A DNA stretch of 64,000 nt from an uncultured Rivibacter sp. (lineage in GTDB: Bacteria; Pseudomonadota; Gammaproteobacteria; Burkholderiales; Burkholderiaceae). The notes beneath the pieces are model-generated. The model made no database searches. It was given only the letters and a program-made list of their open reading frames with translations, and was not told the origin of the DNA. Shown here piece by piece: positions 18,772 to 27,608 of this stretch (position 1 is the first letter of the stretch; each line of letters begins with the position of its first letter). The stretch lies in assembly GCA_946480925.1 (NCBI GenBank), contig CAMLLU010000008.1:66244-130243 (forward strand). Direction: 5' to 3'. The position numbers were made by a program, and so were the translations under genes.

Positions 18772-20166
18772 TCAAAGCAGCCCGAGTTCGGCCGCCTTCA
18801 GGGTCGCCGCTGCCCGGCTGCTGCATGCCAGCTTCTCGAACACATGCTCGAGATGCGTGCGCACGGTCGCCGGGCTGATGCCGAGCCGTTGCGCCGCTTC
18901 CTTGTTGCTGGCGCCACGGGCGATCGCGCGCAGCACGTCGAGTTCGCGGGGCGACAGCAGCGTCGGTGTCGCCCGCTGGCGCGGTGCCCGCGCGCCCAGC
19001 AGCGCCTCGACCAGGTCGCGCCCATAACGTCCAGCCTGCGCTTCGTCACGCAAGGTGCGCGCCGCGTCGGCTTCGTCGAGCGCAGGTCGCCACGGCCGCG
19101 CCGAACGCAGGGCGACCCAGCTCGCCGCCGCGGCCAGCAGCCGTGCCTCGGCGCTCTGCGGTGCCAGGCCGCGGAAGTGCCCCGAGCCGTCGTCACGCTC
19201 GAACACCCATGAGGCGAGTTCGGCCTCGGCAGACAGGCCCTCGAGTTCGCGTGCCGCGCGAGCGGTCCAGTAGGCAGCCAGCCGCACCTGCTCGTGTTCG
19301 GTGCGCGTCAGGGGCGCCTGCTTGTTCCACAGTGCGTTGGGCAGCGCGGCCCGCCCCATGCCGTGCAGCAGCGCGGCCGCAATGGTTCGGCGCACGGCTT
19401 GCGGATCGAGGCCCAGGCGGGGTCCCGCAGCCTCGACGGCCGACGCCACGGCGCGCGAATGCCCGGTGAGCCACGGCAGCTTGAGGTCGATCACGTCGGC
19501 GAGCAGGGTGAGCGGCACTGCCGCGTCGGGCGCCTGCGCCGCGACGTCCTCTTCGGCCTCGTCGATCTCGGCGAGCCAGCCGCGTGCATATGCGTGCAGC
19601 GCTTCAACCAGCACGCGTGGGTGCCGCTCGCCGGCGGCGGGCACGGCGCCGGCGCCATGCAGCCGCGCAGCGATCTCGAACTCGCCGCAGAGCGTGACGA
19701 TGGCGACGAGCTCGGTCGCAGCACCGCCGCCTTCGAGGTCGTAGCCGTCGAACACATGGCGCAATGCCTGCTCGACCGCAGCCGGCGGCCCGAGCCGCTG
19801 CGCGATGTCGCCAGCGACCTCGCAGTGGATCTGCGCGACGCCGGCGAAGGCTGCGAGGCGCTCGCGCTGTACCGGGTCGGCGAGGGCCGCTGCCTGCAGT
19901 TGCGCCAGGAGCGCCGGCTCGGCAAGCATCTTCGCGCGGCCGGCAACGTCGTCGCCCAGCAGCGCCGCAACCTCGCCCGCGTTGGCGGTGCAGCCCGACC
20001 ACCGCAGCAGGGCGACGCTGCTGGCGTCGGCCGCGAGCTCGGCGCGCCCGAGCGCCTGCGCGAGCCGCCTCGCCAGCGCAGCGACGCGGCGCGAGTGATT
20101 GCAGGGCTGCCCCATGCTGAGATCACCCACGAAGGCGAGCGCGTGCATCGCGTCGTGGACGCGCAC
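18772..20166 (-). CDS. LuxR-type regulator with degenerate HD-GYP domain
   Basis: 464 residues. The C-terminus (~400-464) is a LuxR/GerE helix-turn-helix: LLSPRELDVLRAIARGASNK, EAAQRLGISPATVRTHLEHV. The middle (~220-380) aligns with HD-GYP phosphodiesterases, but the key residues are changed: LLHGMGRAALPNALWNKQAP has HG for HD, and ERDDGSGHFRGL has GHF for GYP and lacks HHE. It therefore likely senses rather than cleaves. GTG 20166 has GAAGG 7 bases upstream; a TTG at 20199 and ATG at 20148 are alternatives. Targets are unknown; the divergent membrane protein is one candidate. Confidence 0.8.
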   Translation of the reverse strand: MRVHDAMHALAFVGDLSMGQPCNHSRRVAALARRLAQALGRAELAADASSVALLRWSGCTANAGEVAALLGDDVAGRAKMLAEPALLAQLQAAALADPVQRERLAAFAGVAQIHCEVAGDIAQRLGPPAAVEQALRHVFDGYDLEGGGAATELVAIVTLCGEFEIAARLHGAGAVPAAGERHPRVLVEALHAYARGWLAEIDEAEEDVAAQAPDAAVPLTLLADVIDLKLPWLTGHSRAVASAVEAAGPRLGLDPQAVRRTIAAALLHGMGRAALPNALWNKQAPLTRTEHEQVRLAAYWTARAARELEGLSAEAELASWVFERDDGSGHFRGLAPQSAEARLLAAAASWVALRSARPWRPALDEADAARTLRDEAQAGRYGRDLVEALLGARAPRQRATPTLLSPRELDVLRAIARGASNKEAAQRLGISPATVRTHLEHVFEKLACSSRAAATLKAAELGLL

Positions 20167-20351
20167 CGTTGTGCCTTCGGCGACGGGGTTGGTGGTCAAG
20201 ATGGGGTCGAAGTCGGCCGCAGTCGCGGCAATGTGCCGCGCACTGGCGACGGTGGCAAGCGCTGGTCGGTGGGCGATCGGATATTCGACCGATGGTGCGC
20301 GGCCCGGCCGAGGCTCACCATGGCGCCATCGCCACTCGATCGGATCCCGCC

Positions 20352-20837
20352 ATGCCCGCCAGCCTCAGCACACTCGGCATCGTCCACACCACGATCAGCA
20401 TCGCGCCGGTGCTGCTCGGTGGCTACGCGCTCGCCACGCGCGGCGCCATCTCGCCCGACGACCGACTCGGCCGCACCTACATCGCGGCGATGCTCGCGTC
20501 GATCGTGACCTCGTTCGGCCTCTCGAGCACCGGCGGCGTTGGCCCCGGCCATGTGCTGGGCGTCATCGCCGCCCTGCTGATGGGCTTTGCCATTCGCCCG
20601 CCGGCCCTGCTGGGCCGCGCCGTGCCGTATCTGCGCACGCTGGCCATGTCGGCCAGCTACCTGATCCTGCTGATCCCCGGCACGGTCGAGACGCTCACGC
20701 GCCTGCCGGGCGGCGCGCCGATCGCGACCCGAGGCCCCGAGTCGCCCGAGGTCAAGGCCGCGCTCGGCCTGTTCTTCCTGCTGTTCCTCGTCGGCAGTGC
20801 CTGGCAGGTGCTGTGCATCCGCCGGGCGCGCGGCTGA
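20352..20837 (+). CDS. Four-helix inner-membrane protein, unknown function
   Basis: 161 residues with four hydrophobic segments: TISIAPVLLGGYALATRG (~12-29), YIAAMLASIVTSFGLSSTGG (~43-62), GHVLGVIAALLMGFAI (~66-81) plus YLRTLAMSASYLILLIPGTVE, and LGLFFLLFLVGSAWQVLCI near the end. It looks like the small DUF2306-type membrane proteins, though I cannot confirm that. It is divergent from the HD-LuxR gene and converges on mmuM with 20 bases between stops. Confidence 0.65.
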   Translation: MPASLSTLGIVHTTISIAPVLLGGYALATRGAISPDDRLGRTYIAAMLASIVTSFGLSSTGGVGPGHVLGVIAALLMGFAIRPPALLGRAVPYLRTLAMSASYLILLIPGTVETLTRLPGGAPIATRGPESPEVKAALGLFFLLFLVGSAWQVLCIRRARG

Positions 20838-20857
20838 GCGGGCTTCTGGAACCTTTC

Positions 20858-21856
20858 CTAGCGCGAAGGGTTCTGGCCCCCCGTCCACCTCCGGCAAATC
20901 GCCGCAATGTCCTGCGGCGTCGTCCGGCAGCAGCCGCCGATCAGCCTCGCGCCCGCATCGGCCCAATGCATCGCGGCCTCGGCCAGCGCCGCGCCGCCGT
21001 CGTGCGCGGTGCCGTGCCACACCTTGCGCACGGCGTCGTAGTGCTCGCCGGCATTGGGGTACACGACGATGGGCTTCTTCGTGCGGGCCCGCGCAATGGC
21101 CACCAACGACTCCACGTGCTGCGGCGCCGTGCAGTTGATGCCGACGGCTCCCACCTGCGCAAAGCCGTCGAGCGCCGCCACGCAGTCGGCGAATGGCTCG
21201 CCCTGGCTGTCGTGCGCGCCGTCACGGCATGAAAAGCTGATCCACGCTTCGCTGCCCGGCACTTCCTGCAGCAGCCGCGCGAGCGCGCGGGCTTCAGCCA
21301 GGCAGGGCACGGTTTCGCAGGCCAGCAGGTCGGCGCCGGTGTTCGCCAGCAGTTGCAGGCGCGGGCGGTGGAAGTCCATCAGCGCGGCTTCGTCGAGGCC
21401 GTAGTTCCCGCGGTATTCGGAGCCGTCGGCCAGCATCGCGCCGTAGGGGCCGATGCTGGCGGCCACCAGGGGCTTCGCACGGCCGGCGTGCGCCGGGTCG
21501 TGCTCGGCTTCGCGCCAGAACGCATCGCGCGCCTCGCAGGCCAGCGAGACGGCCAGGCGCATGAGCCCTGCGGCTTCGTCATGGCCGATGCCGCGCTTGG
21601 CGAAGCCCTCGAAGGTGGCCTGGTAGGTGGCCGTGGTGGCCACGTCGGCGCCGGCGCGAAAGTAGTCGAGGTGCACTTCGCGAATGAGCTCCGGCCGCTC
21701 GATCAGCAGCCGGGCCGACCACAGCGGGTCGTCGATGTCGGCGCCGCGCCGTGCCAGCTCGGTGCCCAGGGCGCCGTCAAGCACGAGGTGGCCGTGGCGC
21801 GCCAGCCAGTCGGCGATGACGCCTTGCGGGGCGGGGCTGTCAGCGGAACGTGCCAT
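20858..21856 (-). CDS. mmuM: Homocysteine S-methyltransferase
   Basis: 332 residues. The enzyme moves a methyl group from S-methylmethionine (or SAM) to homocysteine, giving methionine. It has the betaine-homocysteine-methyltransferase barrel: LVLDGALGTELARRG at the start, and zinc ligands in VGINCTAP (~residue 232) and LIGGCCRTTP (~298-307). The gene lies 3 bases after the stop of an amino-acid-binding lipoprotein gene on the same strand, so uptake and methyl transfer are probably linked. Its last ~39 codons are duplicated in decayed form at 18588-18705. Confidence 0.92.
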   Translation of the reverse strand: MARSADSPAPQGVIADWLARHGHLVLDGALGTELARRGADIDDPLWSARLLIERPELIREVHLDYFRAGADVATTATYQATFEGFAKRGIGHDEAAGLMRLAVSLACEARDAFWREAEHDPAHAGRAKPLVAASIGPYGAMLADGSEYRGNYGLDEAALMDFHRPRLQLLANTGADLLACETVPCLAEARALARLLQEVPGSEAWISFSCRDGAHDSQGEPFADCVAALDGFAQVGAVGINCTAPQHVESLVAIARARTKKPIVVYPNAGEHYDAVRKVWHGTAHDGGAALAEAAMHWADAGARLIGGCCRTTPQDIAAICRRWTGGQNPSR

Positions 21857-21859
21857 TGG

Positions 21860-22684
21860 TCAGCGGGCCTCTTCGGTGCCGAAGTAGCGGGCGTGGATGC
21901 GAGCGTAGCTGCCGTCGGCACGCACGGCGGCAAGACCCTTGTCGAGCAAGGCCAGCAGCTCGGCGTTGCCCTTGCGCACCACCATGCCGTAGCGCTCGGT
22001 CGGGAAGTCGGGGTCGCTCACGGTCTTGAAGCGTGCGCCGTTGTTGGCCACGTAGTGCGCGATGAGTCCGTTGTCGGCCACCACGGCATCGACGCCGCCG
22101 CTTTCCAGCTCCTTCAGTGCCAGTGGAATGGACTCGAAGCGGCGGATCTTCGGGTGCGTCTTGCCGAAGGTCCTGGAGACGACCTCGTCGCCGGTGGTGC
22201 CGGTCTGCACGGCCACGCGCAGCTTGGCCAGGTCGGCCAGCTTCGCGACCTTCGAATCCTTCGGCACCGCGATGAGCTGGCTTGCATCGAAGTAGGGTTG
22301 CGAGAAGTCCATGGTCTGGCGGCGCTCGTCGGTGATGGTGATGGCGTGCATCAGCATGTCGCGGTCGCCCTGGGCCAGTGCATTGAACATGCCTTCCCAT
22401 GGCGTGGCGACGAACTTCACCTGGAAGCCGGCACGCTCGGCGATGGCAGTGAGCAGCTCCACTTCGAAGCCGACGATCTCGCCCTTGTCGTTCTGCCATT
22501 CGAAGGGCGGGTACACCGGGTCGGTGCCGACGACGTAGGTGTGCGGGGCGGCCGCCGGTGCCGGCTCGGCGGGCGCGGCGGCAGGTGCGGGCGGCTCGGG
22601 CTTGCTGCAGGCGATGATGGAGAGCGTGGCCAGGACGGCGGCACCGCCCAGGACGAGGCGGCGCGACAGCTTGTGAAGATGCAT
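21860..22684 (-). CDS. Amino-acid ABC transporter substrate-binding lipoprotein (family 3)
   Basis: 274 residues. ATG 22684 gives a lipoprotein signal (RRLVLGGAAVLATLSIIAC, lipobox IIAC) and a Pro/Ala linker to ~residue 45. The rest is a family-3 periplasmic binding domain: YVVGTDPVYPPFEWQNDKGE, GFEVELLTAIAERAG, GDRDMLMHAITITDERRQTM, LAKLRVAVQTGTTGDEV. Co-transcription with mmuM suggests a ligand such as methionine, S-methylmethionine or cystine (inference). No permease or ATPase is adjacent. A start at 22753 is possible but spoils the signal peptide. Confidence 0.85.
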   Translation of the reverse strand: MHLHKLSRRLVLGGAAVLATLSIIACSKPEPPAPAAAPAEPAPAAAPHTYVVGTDPVYPPFEWQNDKGEIVGFEVELLTAIAERAGFQVKFVATPWEGMFNALAQGDRDMLMHAITITDERRQTMDFSQPYFDASQLIAVPKDSKVAKLADLAKLRVAVQTGTTGDEVVSRTFGKTHPKIRRFESIPLALKELESGGVDAVVADNGLIAHYVANNGARFKTVSDPDFPTERYGMVVRKGNAELLALLDKGLAAVRADGSYARIHARYFGTEEAR

Positions 22685-22861
22685 GACGAGGATGGCGATG
22701 GATGAAAGGACGGACGTGATGCGCGTCGGGGCAGGGAGCGGGGATGCTTGCATGGCCGCGTGCGGCGAGGCTGCGCATCAGGTGGCCCGCGTGCCCGATC
22801 GCCCGCGCGGCGGTGCGGTTGGGTGCTGCGAATCGGCAGGCGGTGGCGCGGAGGTGCGAGC

Positions 22862-22978
22862 ATGAGACATCCAGTGTCAACCTGGACGTCCCGGGCTGCC
22901 GCGCCGGGCCGCCCCAAGCAAGGCCCGCCCCTCGCGGAGGGGCGATCGCCGTACTCGGCGAGCGGGGTGTCGTCATGA
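22862..22978 (+). CDS. Putative 38-residue leader ORF coupled to the AsnC-type gene
   Basis: Second copy of the element before the M20 peptidase. It begins MRHPVSTWTSRAAAPG, ends PYSASGVSS, and its TGA overlaps the next gene's ATG (ATGA). GGAGG (22850-22854) sits 7 bases upstream, in sequence unrelated to that before the first copy. Predicted hairpins are CCCCTC-GCG-GAGGGG and TCGCCG-TACT-CGGCGA, the latter just before the ribosome site of the downstream gene. In the peptidase copy the first hairpin is replaced by CCCGCC/GGCGGG. Leader-peptide function is inference. Confidence 0.5.
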   Translation: MRHPVSTWTSRAAAPGRPKQGPPLAEGRSPYSASGVSS

Positions 22979-23463
22979 CCGATACCAAACTGGCGCTCGA
23001 CGACTTCGACCGGGCGATCCTCGCCATCGTGCAGCGCGACTGCCAACGCAAGGCCGAGGCCATCGCAGCCGACGTGGGCCTGTCGGCCTCGGCGGTGCAG
23101 CGCCGGCTGAAGCGGCTGCGGACGGCCGGCGTCATCCGCGCTGAGGTGGCCGTGCTCGACCGGCGCGCCGGCAGCCATGGCGTCACGCTGCTGGCGGGCC
23201 TGGAGATCGAGCGCGACAACTACGCGGTGCTGGCGGCCTTTCGGCGATGGGCCGACCGGCACGATGCGGTGCAGCAGGTGTACTACGTGACCGGTGAGGT
23301 GGACCTGGTGCTGGTGGTGACCGCGCGCGACATGGCCCACTACGACGCGCTGTGCGCGCGCCTCATGGCCGACATCCCGCAGATCCGCCGCATCAACACG
23401 CAGGTGGTGATCGACGTGCTGAAGCTGGGGCTGGACGTGCCGCTGCAGCGTGGCGGCGAGTGA
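22975..23463 (+). CDS. Lrp/AsnC family transcriptional regulator
   Basis: 162 residues. An N-terminal HTH (LDDFDRAILAIVQRDCQRKA, AEAIAADVGLSASAVQRRLK) is followed by a RAM ligand-binding domain (RRAGSHGVTLLAGLEIERDN, VYYVTGEVDLVLVVTARDM). Such proteins sense amino acids and often control a divergent gene; here the divergent genes are the amino-acid-binding lipoprotein and mmuM. ATG 22975 overlaps the leader ORF stop, so its translation may depend on that ORF. Confidence 0.9.
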   Translation: MTDTKLALDDFDRAILAIVQRDCQRKAEAIAADVGLSASAVQRRLKRLRTAGVIRAEVAVLDRRAGSHGVTLLAGLEIERDNYAVLAAFRRWADRHDAVQQVYYVTGEVDLVLVVTARDMAHYDALCARLMADIPQIRRINTQVVIDVLKLGLDVPLQRGGE

Positions 23464-23484
23464 GATTCGGCAAAGCCGAATACC

Positions 23485-23576
23485 TTCACCACAGAGGCGC
23501 AGAGGGCACAGAGATTCGCGGAGGGAAAAGAGGTCTTCTCTGCGGTCCTCCGCGTCCTCTGCGCCTCCGCGGTGAA
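23485..23576. repeat. 91-92 bp palindromic element, copy A
   Basis: Imperfect palindrome starting TTCACCACAGAGGCGCAGAG and ending CTCTGCGCCTCCGCGGTGAA. Copies B, C and D have the same ends, length and arm sequence. This copy sits between the converging asnC-type and GGDEF genes, where it could end transcription in either direction. No transposase or clear target duplication is seen. Confidence 0.8.
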
Positions 23577-23594
23577 TGAATTGAACGTGCGCGC

Positions 23595-25352
23595 TTAAGC
23601 CGCCGCAACTCCCGCGCTGCGCAGCTGCTTGCGCCGCGTCTTGTTCTGGTACATCGCCTGGTCGGCCTGGTGCACCAGCTCCTGCACGGCCGCTTCGTCA
23701 GACCAGTGCGCGATGCCGTAGCTGATGCCAACCTCTTCGAAGCCTTCGGCCTGCAGCTGGGCTTCCAGCTGCGCGAGCCCGCGCTGCAGCTGTGCTTCGA
23801 GCCGGCGCGGCGCCAGGATGGCGAACTCGTCGCCGCCGATGCGGTAGCAGCTGGCCGCTTCACCGGCCACGCTGCGCAGCCCCACGGCCACGGCCTTCAG
23901 GAACTCGTCGCCGCGGCCATGGCCATGGCGGTCGTTGATCTGCTTCAGGCCGTCGAGGTCGATCACCAGCAACAGCAGCGGCACAGCCGCCTCGGCATTG
24001 GCCGTGGCGGTGAGGCTCGTGTCCATGCCGCCTTCGGCCGGCCGGCGCGTGCGCTGCTTGAGTGCCAGGTCGAAGGCGTAGCGGTTGGCGATGCCGGTCA
24101 TCGCGTCGGTGTGGGCCACATGCAGTGCCTCGCGCACCTGGGCCGCGTAGCTGTCGCGTTCGACGTTGAGCAGGCGAATGCGATCGGCCAGCGCAAAGGC
24201 CTGCAGCAGCCCTTCGATGGCACTGCCCAGCAGCGTGACCAGCTCGGCGTTGTCGATGAGGTCAGGCACCAGGTCGAGGTTGGCCGGCAGGATGATGAGT
24301 GCCGGGATCAACAGCGCCACGAAGGCCAGCACGAAAAAGCGAGCCGGCCGGTAGCCGCCCAGCCATGAACGCACACCGCTGGTGAGCGTCATCACCAGCC
24401 ACACGCTGATGAGCAGCGTGGCTGCTGCGTGCGCCCACGACAGCGCAAACACCGCCAGCGGCGCCATCAGCAGCGACACCGCGATGAGCCCGCGGTGCAG
24501 CCGGTACATCGTGGGCAGGCGCTTGCGCAGCTCGAGGAATTCGATGCAGAACATCGAGCTGGCCGCTGGCAGCAGGAAGAACGGCAGGTAGTGCACGCGC
24601 AGCTCGTGCCAGCCCAGCAGCTCGGCCGGCAGCTGGAACACCATGGCCCACGCTGCCGTGCCCAGCAGCAGCTGCACGCAATACCAGAGGTAGGCGCCTT
24701 CGCGCGCCAGCACGTAGAGGAAGAGGTTGAACAGCCCCAGCACCAGCATCGCGCCCAGCGAGCCGAGGATCACGGTGTTTTCGAACAGCACCTTGTGCTG
24801 GTAGGCCGATTCAGTGAGCACCTCGAAGCGCGGCACCGAGGCGTAGTAGCGGCTGTCGAAGCGCAGCAGCATGTCGTAGGTGACGCCGGGCTGGAGCGTC
24901 ACGCCTTTGCCGTAGTGCAGTGCGTATTCGCGCCTGGTGGTGTAGCCGCTGCGCACGCGTTGCACGCTGCCGTCGCTGCCCCACAGGCGTGCATCCACGT
25001 GCTCGAGAAGCGTGTTGTTGGGGTCGAGCACCCACTGCGTCATGGCGCTGTCGTGCCGCACCCGTGCAAACAGCCAGTAGCCGCCGCCCAGCAGGTTCAC
25101 GTGGGTCGCCGGCTTGCGGTCTGCCAGCCAGAGCTCGATGTGCTGCGCTTGTTCAGGAAAGCTGTCGCCCCTGTTCGCCGGGTACAGCGCCCCGAGTGCC
25201 AGCAGGTCGACCGCTGCCTCGGGAGAGGCTTGCACCACCGCCGGGGCCGCCAGCAGCGGGCTGCAGAAGCCCACGCACCACAGCAGCGCCGTGGCGGCGC
25301 AACCGCGCCTCAAGCGAACCAGCATGCCGCACAGCGCGTAGAAGAGGGCCAT
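23595..25352 (-). CDS. Membrane diguanylate cyclase (7TMR-DISM + GGDEF)
   Basis: 585 residues. After a signal/anchor (~10-35) comes a periplasmic 7TMR-DISMED2 domain (~40-165; ELWLADRKPATHVNLLGGGY), seven helices (~175-385) and a cytosolic GGDEF domain (~415-575). The signature YRIGGDEFAIL is intact and DAMTGIANRYAFD is the family start, so it should make cyclic di-GMP from GTP. No I-site RxxD is evident before the signature. ATG 25352 is chosen; the longer ORF has no plausible start. The ligand of the outer domain is unknown, carbohydrates being the usual guess. Confidence 0.9.
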   Translation of the reverse strand: MALFYALCGMLVRLRRGCAATALLWCVGFCSPLLAAPAVVQASPEAAVDLLALGALYPANRGDSFPEQAQHIELWLADRKPATHVNLLGGGYWLFARVRHDSAMTQWVLDPNNTLLEHVDARLWGSDGSVQRVRSGYTTRREYALHYGKGVTLQPGVTYDMLLRFDSRYYASVPRFEVLTESAYQHKVLFENTVILGSLGAMLVLGLFNLFLYVLAREGAYLWYCVQLLLGTAAWAMVFQLPAELLGWHELRVHYLPFFLLPAASSMFCIEFLELRKRLPTMYRLHRGLIAVSLLMAPLAVFALSWAHAAATLLISVWLVMTLTSGVRSWLGGYRPARFFVLAFVALLIPALIILPANLDLVPDLIDNAELVTLLGSAIEGLLQAFALADRIRLLNVERDSYAAQVREALHVAHTDAMTGIANRYAFDLALKQRTRRPAEGGMDTSLTATANAEAAVPLLLLVIDLDGLKQINDRHGHGRGDEFLKAVAVGLRSVAGEAASCYRIGGDEFAILAPRRLEAQLQRGLAQLEAQLQAEGFEEVGISYGIAHWSDEAAVQELVHQADQAMYQNKTRRKQLRSAGVAAA

Positions 25353-25508
25353 CACGTGGGCGAGCGACGGGGTGGAAGGGGCGGCGCATTGTTGCGCAAA
25401 ACACTTGCTGCAACACTCTTGTGCCCCGCAACAAACAGGCCATTGCCTCACGCGAACGGCAGCTGTGCGTGACGTTGTTCACGCACGGCAAGCACGGGTG
25501 CCGTGGCC

Positions 25509-26093
<585 letters not shown>

Positions 26094-26110
26094 GATGTGG
26101 ACCGAATGCA

Positions 26111-26201
26111 TTCACCGCAGAGGTGTGGAGAGCGCGGAAAAAACGCAGAGGAATTCAATCTGCCCTGCGAACCTCTGCGTCCTCTGCGCCTGCGCGGTGA
26201 A
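26111..26201. repeat. 91-92 bp palindromic element, copy B (between metX and metW)
   Basis: Ends TTCACCGCAGAGG and GCGCCTGCGCGGTGAA. The centre shares GCAGAGGAATTCAATCTGC with copy C (one base differs). On the metX-metW transcript it would fold into a long hairpin, which may lower or protect downstream message. Confidence 0.8.
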
Positions 26202-26214
26202 GGTTTTTTGAAAG

Positions 26215-27396
26215 TCATACCGCAAACCTCGCCGCAGCCGACACGCCGCGTTCGTCGTTCTCGCGCGCGACGCGCTCGAAGTAGGCCCGCACCACGTTGT
26301 GATAGCGCGGGTCGTCGAGCAGGAAGGCATCGTGCCCGTGCGGCGCGTCGATCTCGGCATAGCTCACGTCGCGCTTGTTGTCGAGAAGCGCCTTCACGAT
26401 CTCGCGCGAGCGCAGCGGCGAGAAGCGCCAGTCGGTCGTGAAGCTCACCACCAGGAACTTCGCCGCCGCGCGGGCCAGTGCCTTGGTGAGGTCGCCGCCG
26501 TGGGCCCGCGCGGGGTCGAAGTAGTCGAGCGCGCGGGTGATGAGCAGGTAGGTGTTGGCGTCGAAGTACTCGCTGAACTTGTCGCCCTGGTAGCGCAGGT
26601 AGCTTTCGATCTGGAACTCGATGTTCTGCGTGCTGTAGCCGAACTCGGCCGCGCGCAGCTCGCGCCCGAACTTTTCCTCCATCGAGTCGTCGGACAGGTA
26701 GGTGATGTGGCCGATCATGCGCGCCACGCGCAGGCCGCGCTTGGGCACCACGCCGTGGGCGTAGAAGTGGCCGTCGTGGAAGTCGGGGTCGGTGACGATG
26801 GCGCGGCGGGCCACCTCGTTGAAGGCGATGTTCTGTGCCGAGAGGTTGGGGGCGCTGGCAACGACGACCGCATGGCGCACGCGCTCGGGGTGTTGCAGCG
26901 TCCAGCTCAGGGCCTGCATGCCGCCCAGGCTGCCGCCGATCACCGCCGCCAGTTGGGTGATGCCCAGCGTGTCCAGCAGCCGTGCCTGCGCGTTGACCCA
27001 GTCTTCCACCGTGACGACAGGGAAGTCCGCGCCATAGGGCCTGCCGGTGGCGGGGTTGGTCTGCATGGGCCCTGTGGAGCCGAAGCACGAGCCGGGGTTG
27101 TTGACGCCGATGACGAAGAAGCGGTCGGTGTCCAGCGGTTTGCCCGGGCCGACCAGGTTGTCCCACCAGCCTTCGCTCCTGTCCTTGCCCTCGTAAAGGC
27201 CGGCCACGTGGTGCGAGGCGTTGAGCGCGTGGCACACCAGCACCGCGTTGCTCTTGTCGGCGTTGAGCGTGCCGTAGGTCTCGTAGACCAGCGAGTAGTC
27301 GGTGAGCTGCGCGCCGCTTTGCAGCGACAGCGGCTGCGCGAAGTGCGCAGACTGCGGCGTCACGATGCCGACCGAGGATCCTGGGACAGGACTCAT
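26215..27396 (-). CDS. metX: Homoserine O-acyltransferase MetX (probably succinyl-specific)
   Basis: 393 residues of the alpha/beta-hydrolase acyltransferase family, first step of methionine synthesis from homoserine. Nucleophile serine in [14 protein letters not shown] (~residue 150), catalytic Asp in [12 protein letters not shown] and His in [13 protein letters not shown] near the C-terminus. [18 protein letters not shown] is the substrate-site signature. MetX enzymes of proteobacteria with metW usually use succinyl-CoA (family knowledge). Translation starts at ATG 27396, about 15 bases after a terminator-like hairpin, downstream of a SAM-II-like element. Confidence 0.95.
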   Translation of the reverse strand: MSPVPGSSVGIVTPQSAHFAQPLSLQSGAQLTDYSLVYETYGTLNADKSNAVLVCHALNASHHVAGLYEGKDRSEGWWDNLVGPGKPLDTDRFFVIGVNNPGSCFGSTGPMQTNPATGRPYGADFPVVTVEDWVNAQARLLDTLGITQLAAVIGGSLGGMQALSWTLQHPERVRHAVVVASAPNLSAQNIAFNEVARRAIVTDPDFHDGHFYAHGVVPKRGLRVARMIGHITYLSDDSMEEKFGRELRAAEFGYSTQNIEFQIESYLRYQGDKFSEYFDANTYLLITRALDYFDPARAHGGDLTKALARAAAKFLVVSFTTDWRFSPLRSREIVKALLDNKRDVSYAEIDAPHGHDAFLLDDPRYHNVVRAYFERVARENDERGVSAAARFAV

Positions 27397-27411
27397 ATTG
27401 CTTGGGGCCAG

Positions 27412-27450
27412 AAAACGAAAAACCCGGCTGCACACAAAGGTGACCGGGTT
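27412..27450 (-). terminator. Terminator hairpin in the metX leader (attenuator)
   Basis: On the minus strand AACCCGG and CCGGGTT pair across a 16-base loop and are followed by TTTCGTTTT. It lies after the SAM-II-like aptamer and before the metX ATG, so it could stop transcription when SAM is bound, or it may act together with sequestration of the start region. Confidence 0.7.
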
Positions 27451-27459
27451 CTTTCCGCG

Positions 27460-27514
27460 CCCCCTTTAGCTGTACTTGTTGAGCGCCCGCAAGCCGGAAC
27501 AAATCGGCGCTGCG
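27460..27514 (-). promoter_or_regulatory. SAM-II-like riboswitch upstream of metX
   Basis: The minus strand shows the H-type pseudoknot plan of SAM-II: P1 arms AGCGCC/GGCGCT enclosing GATTTGTTCCGGCTTGC, then AACAAGTACAGCTAAAGGGG; TTGTT pairs with AACAA, and the 3' AGCTAAAGGGG matches the SAM-II signature. A TATACT -10 box (27519-27524) lies just upstream, placing the transcript start near the aptamer's 5' end. SAM-II elements control metA/metX-type genes in proteobacteria. A covariance-model search would settle the assignment. Confidence 0.8.
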
Positions 27515-27608
27515 CGGCAGTATAACGACGGCCTTGACGACCGCAGGCCCGCCCCAGGCGCAGCGCTGCGCAACGGCCCGAACGGAAACCCCACAAGGAG
27601 GAAGCGCC

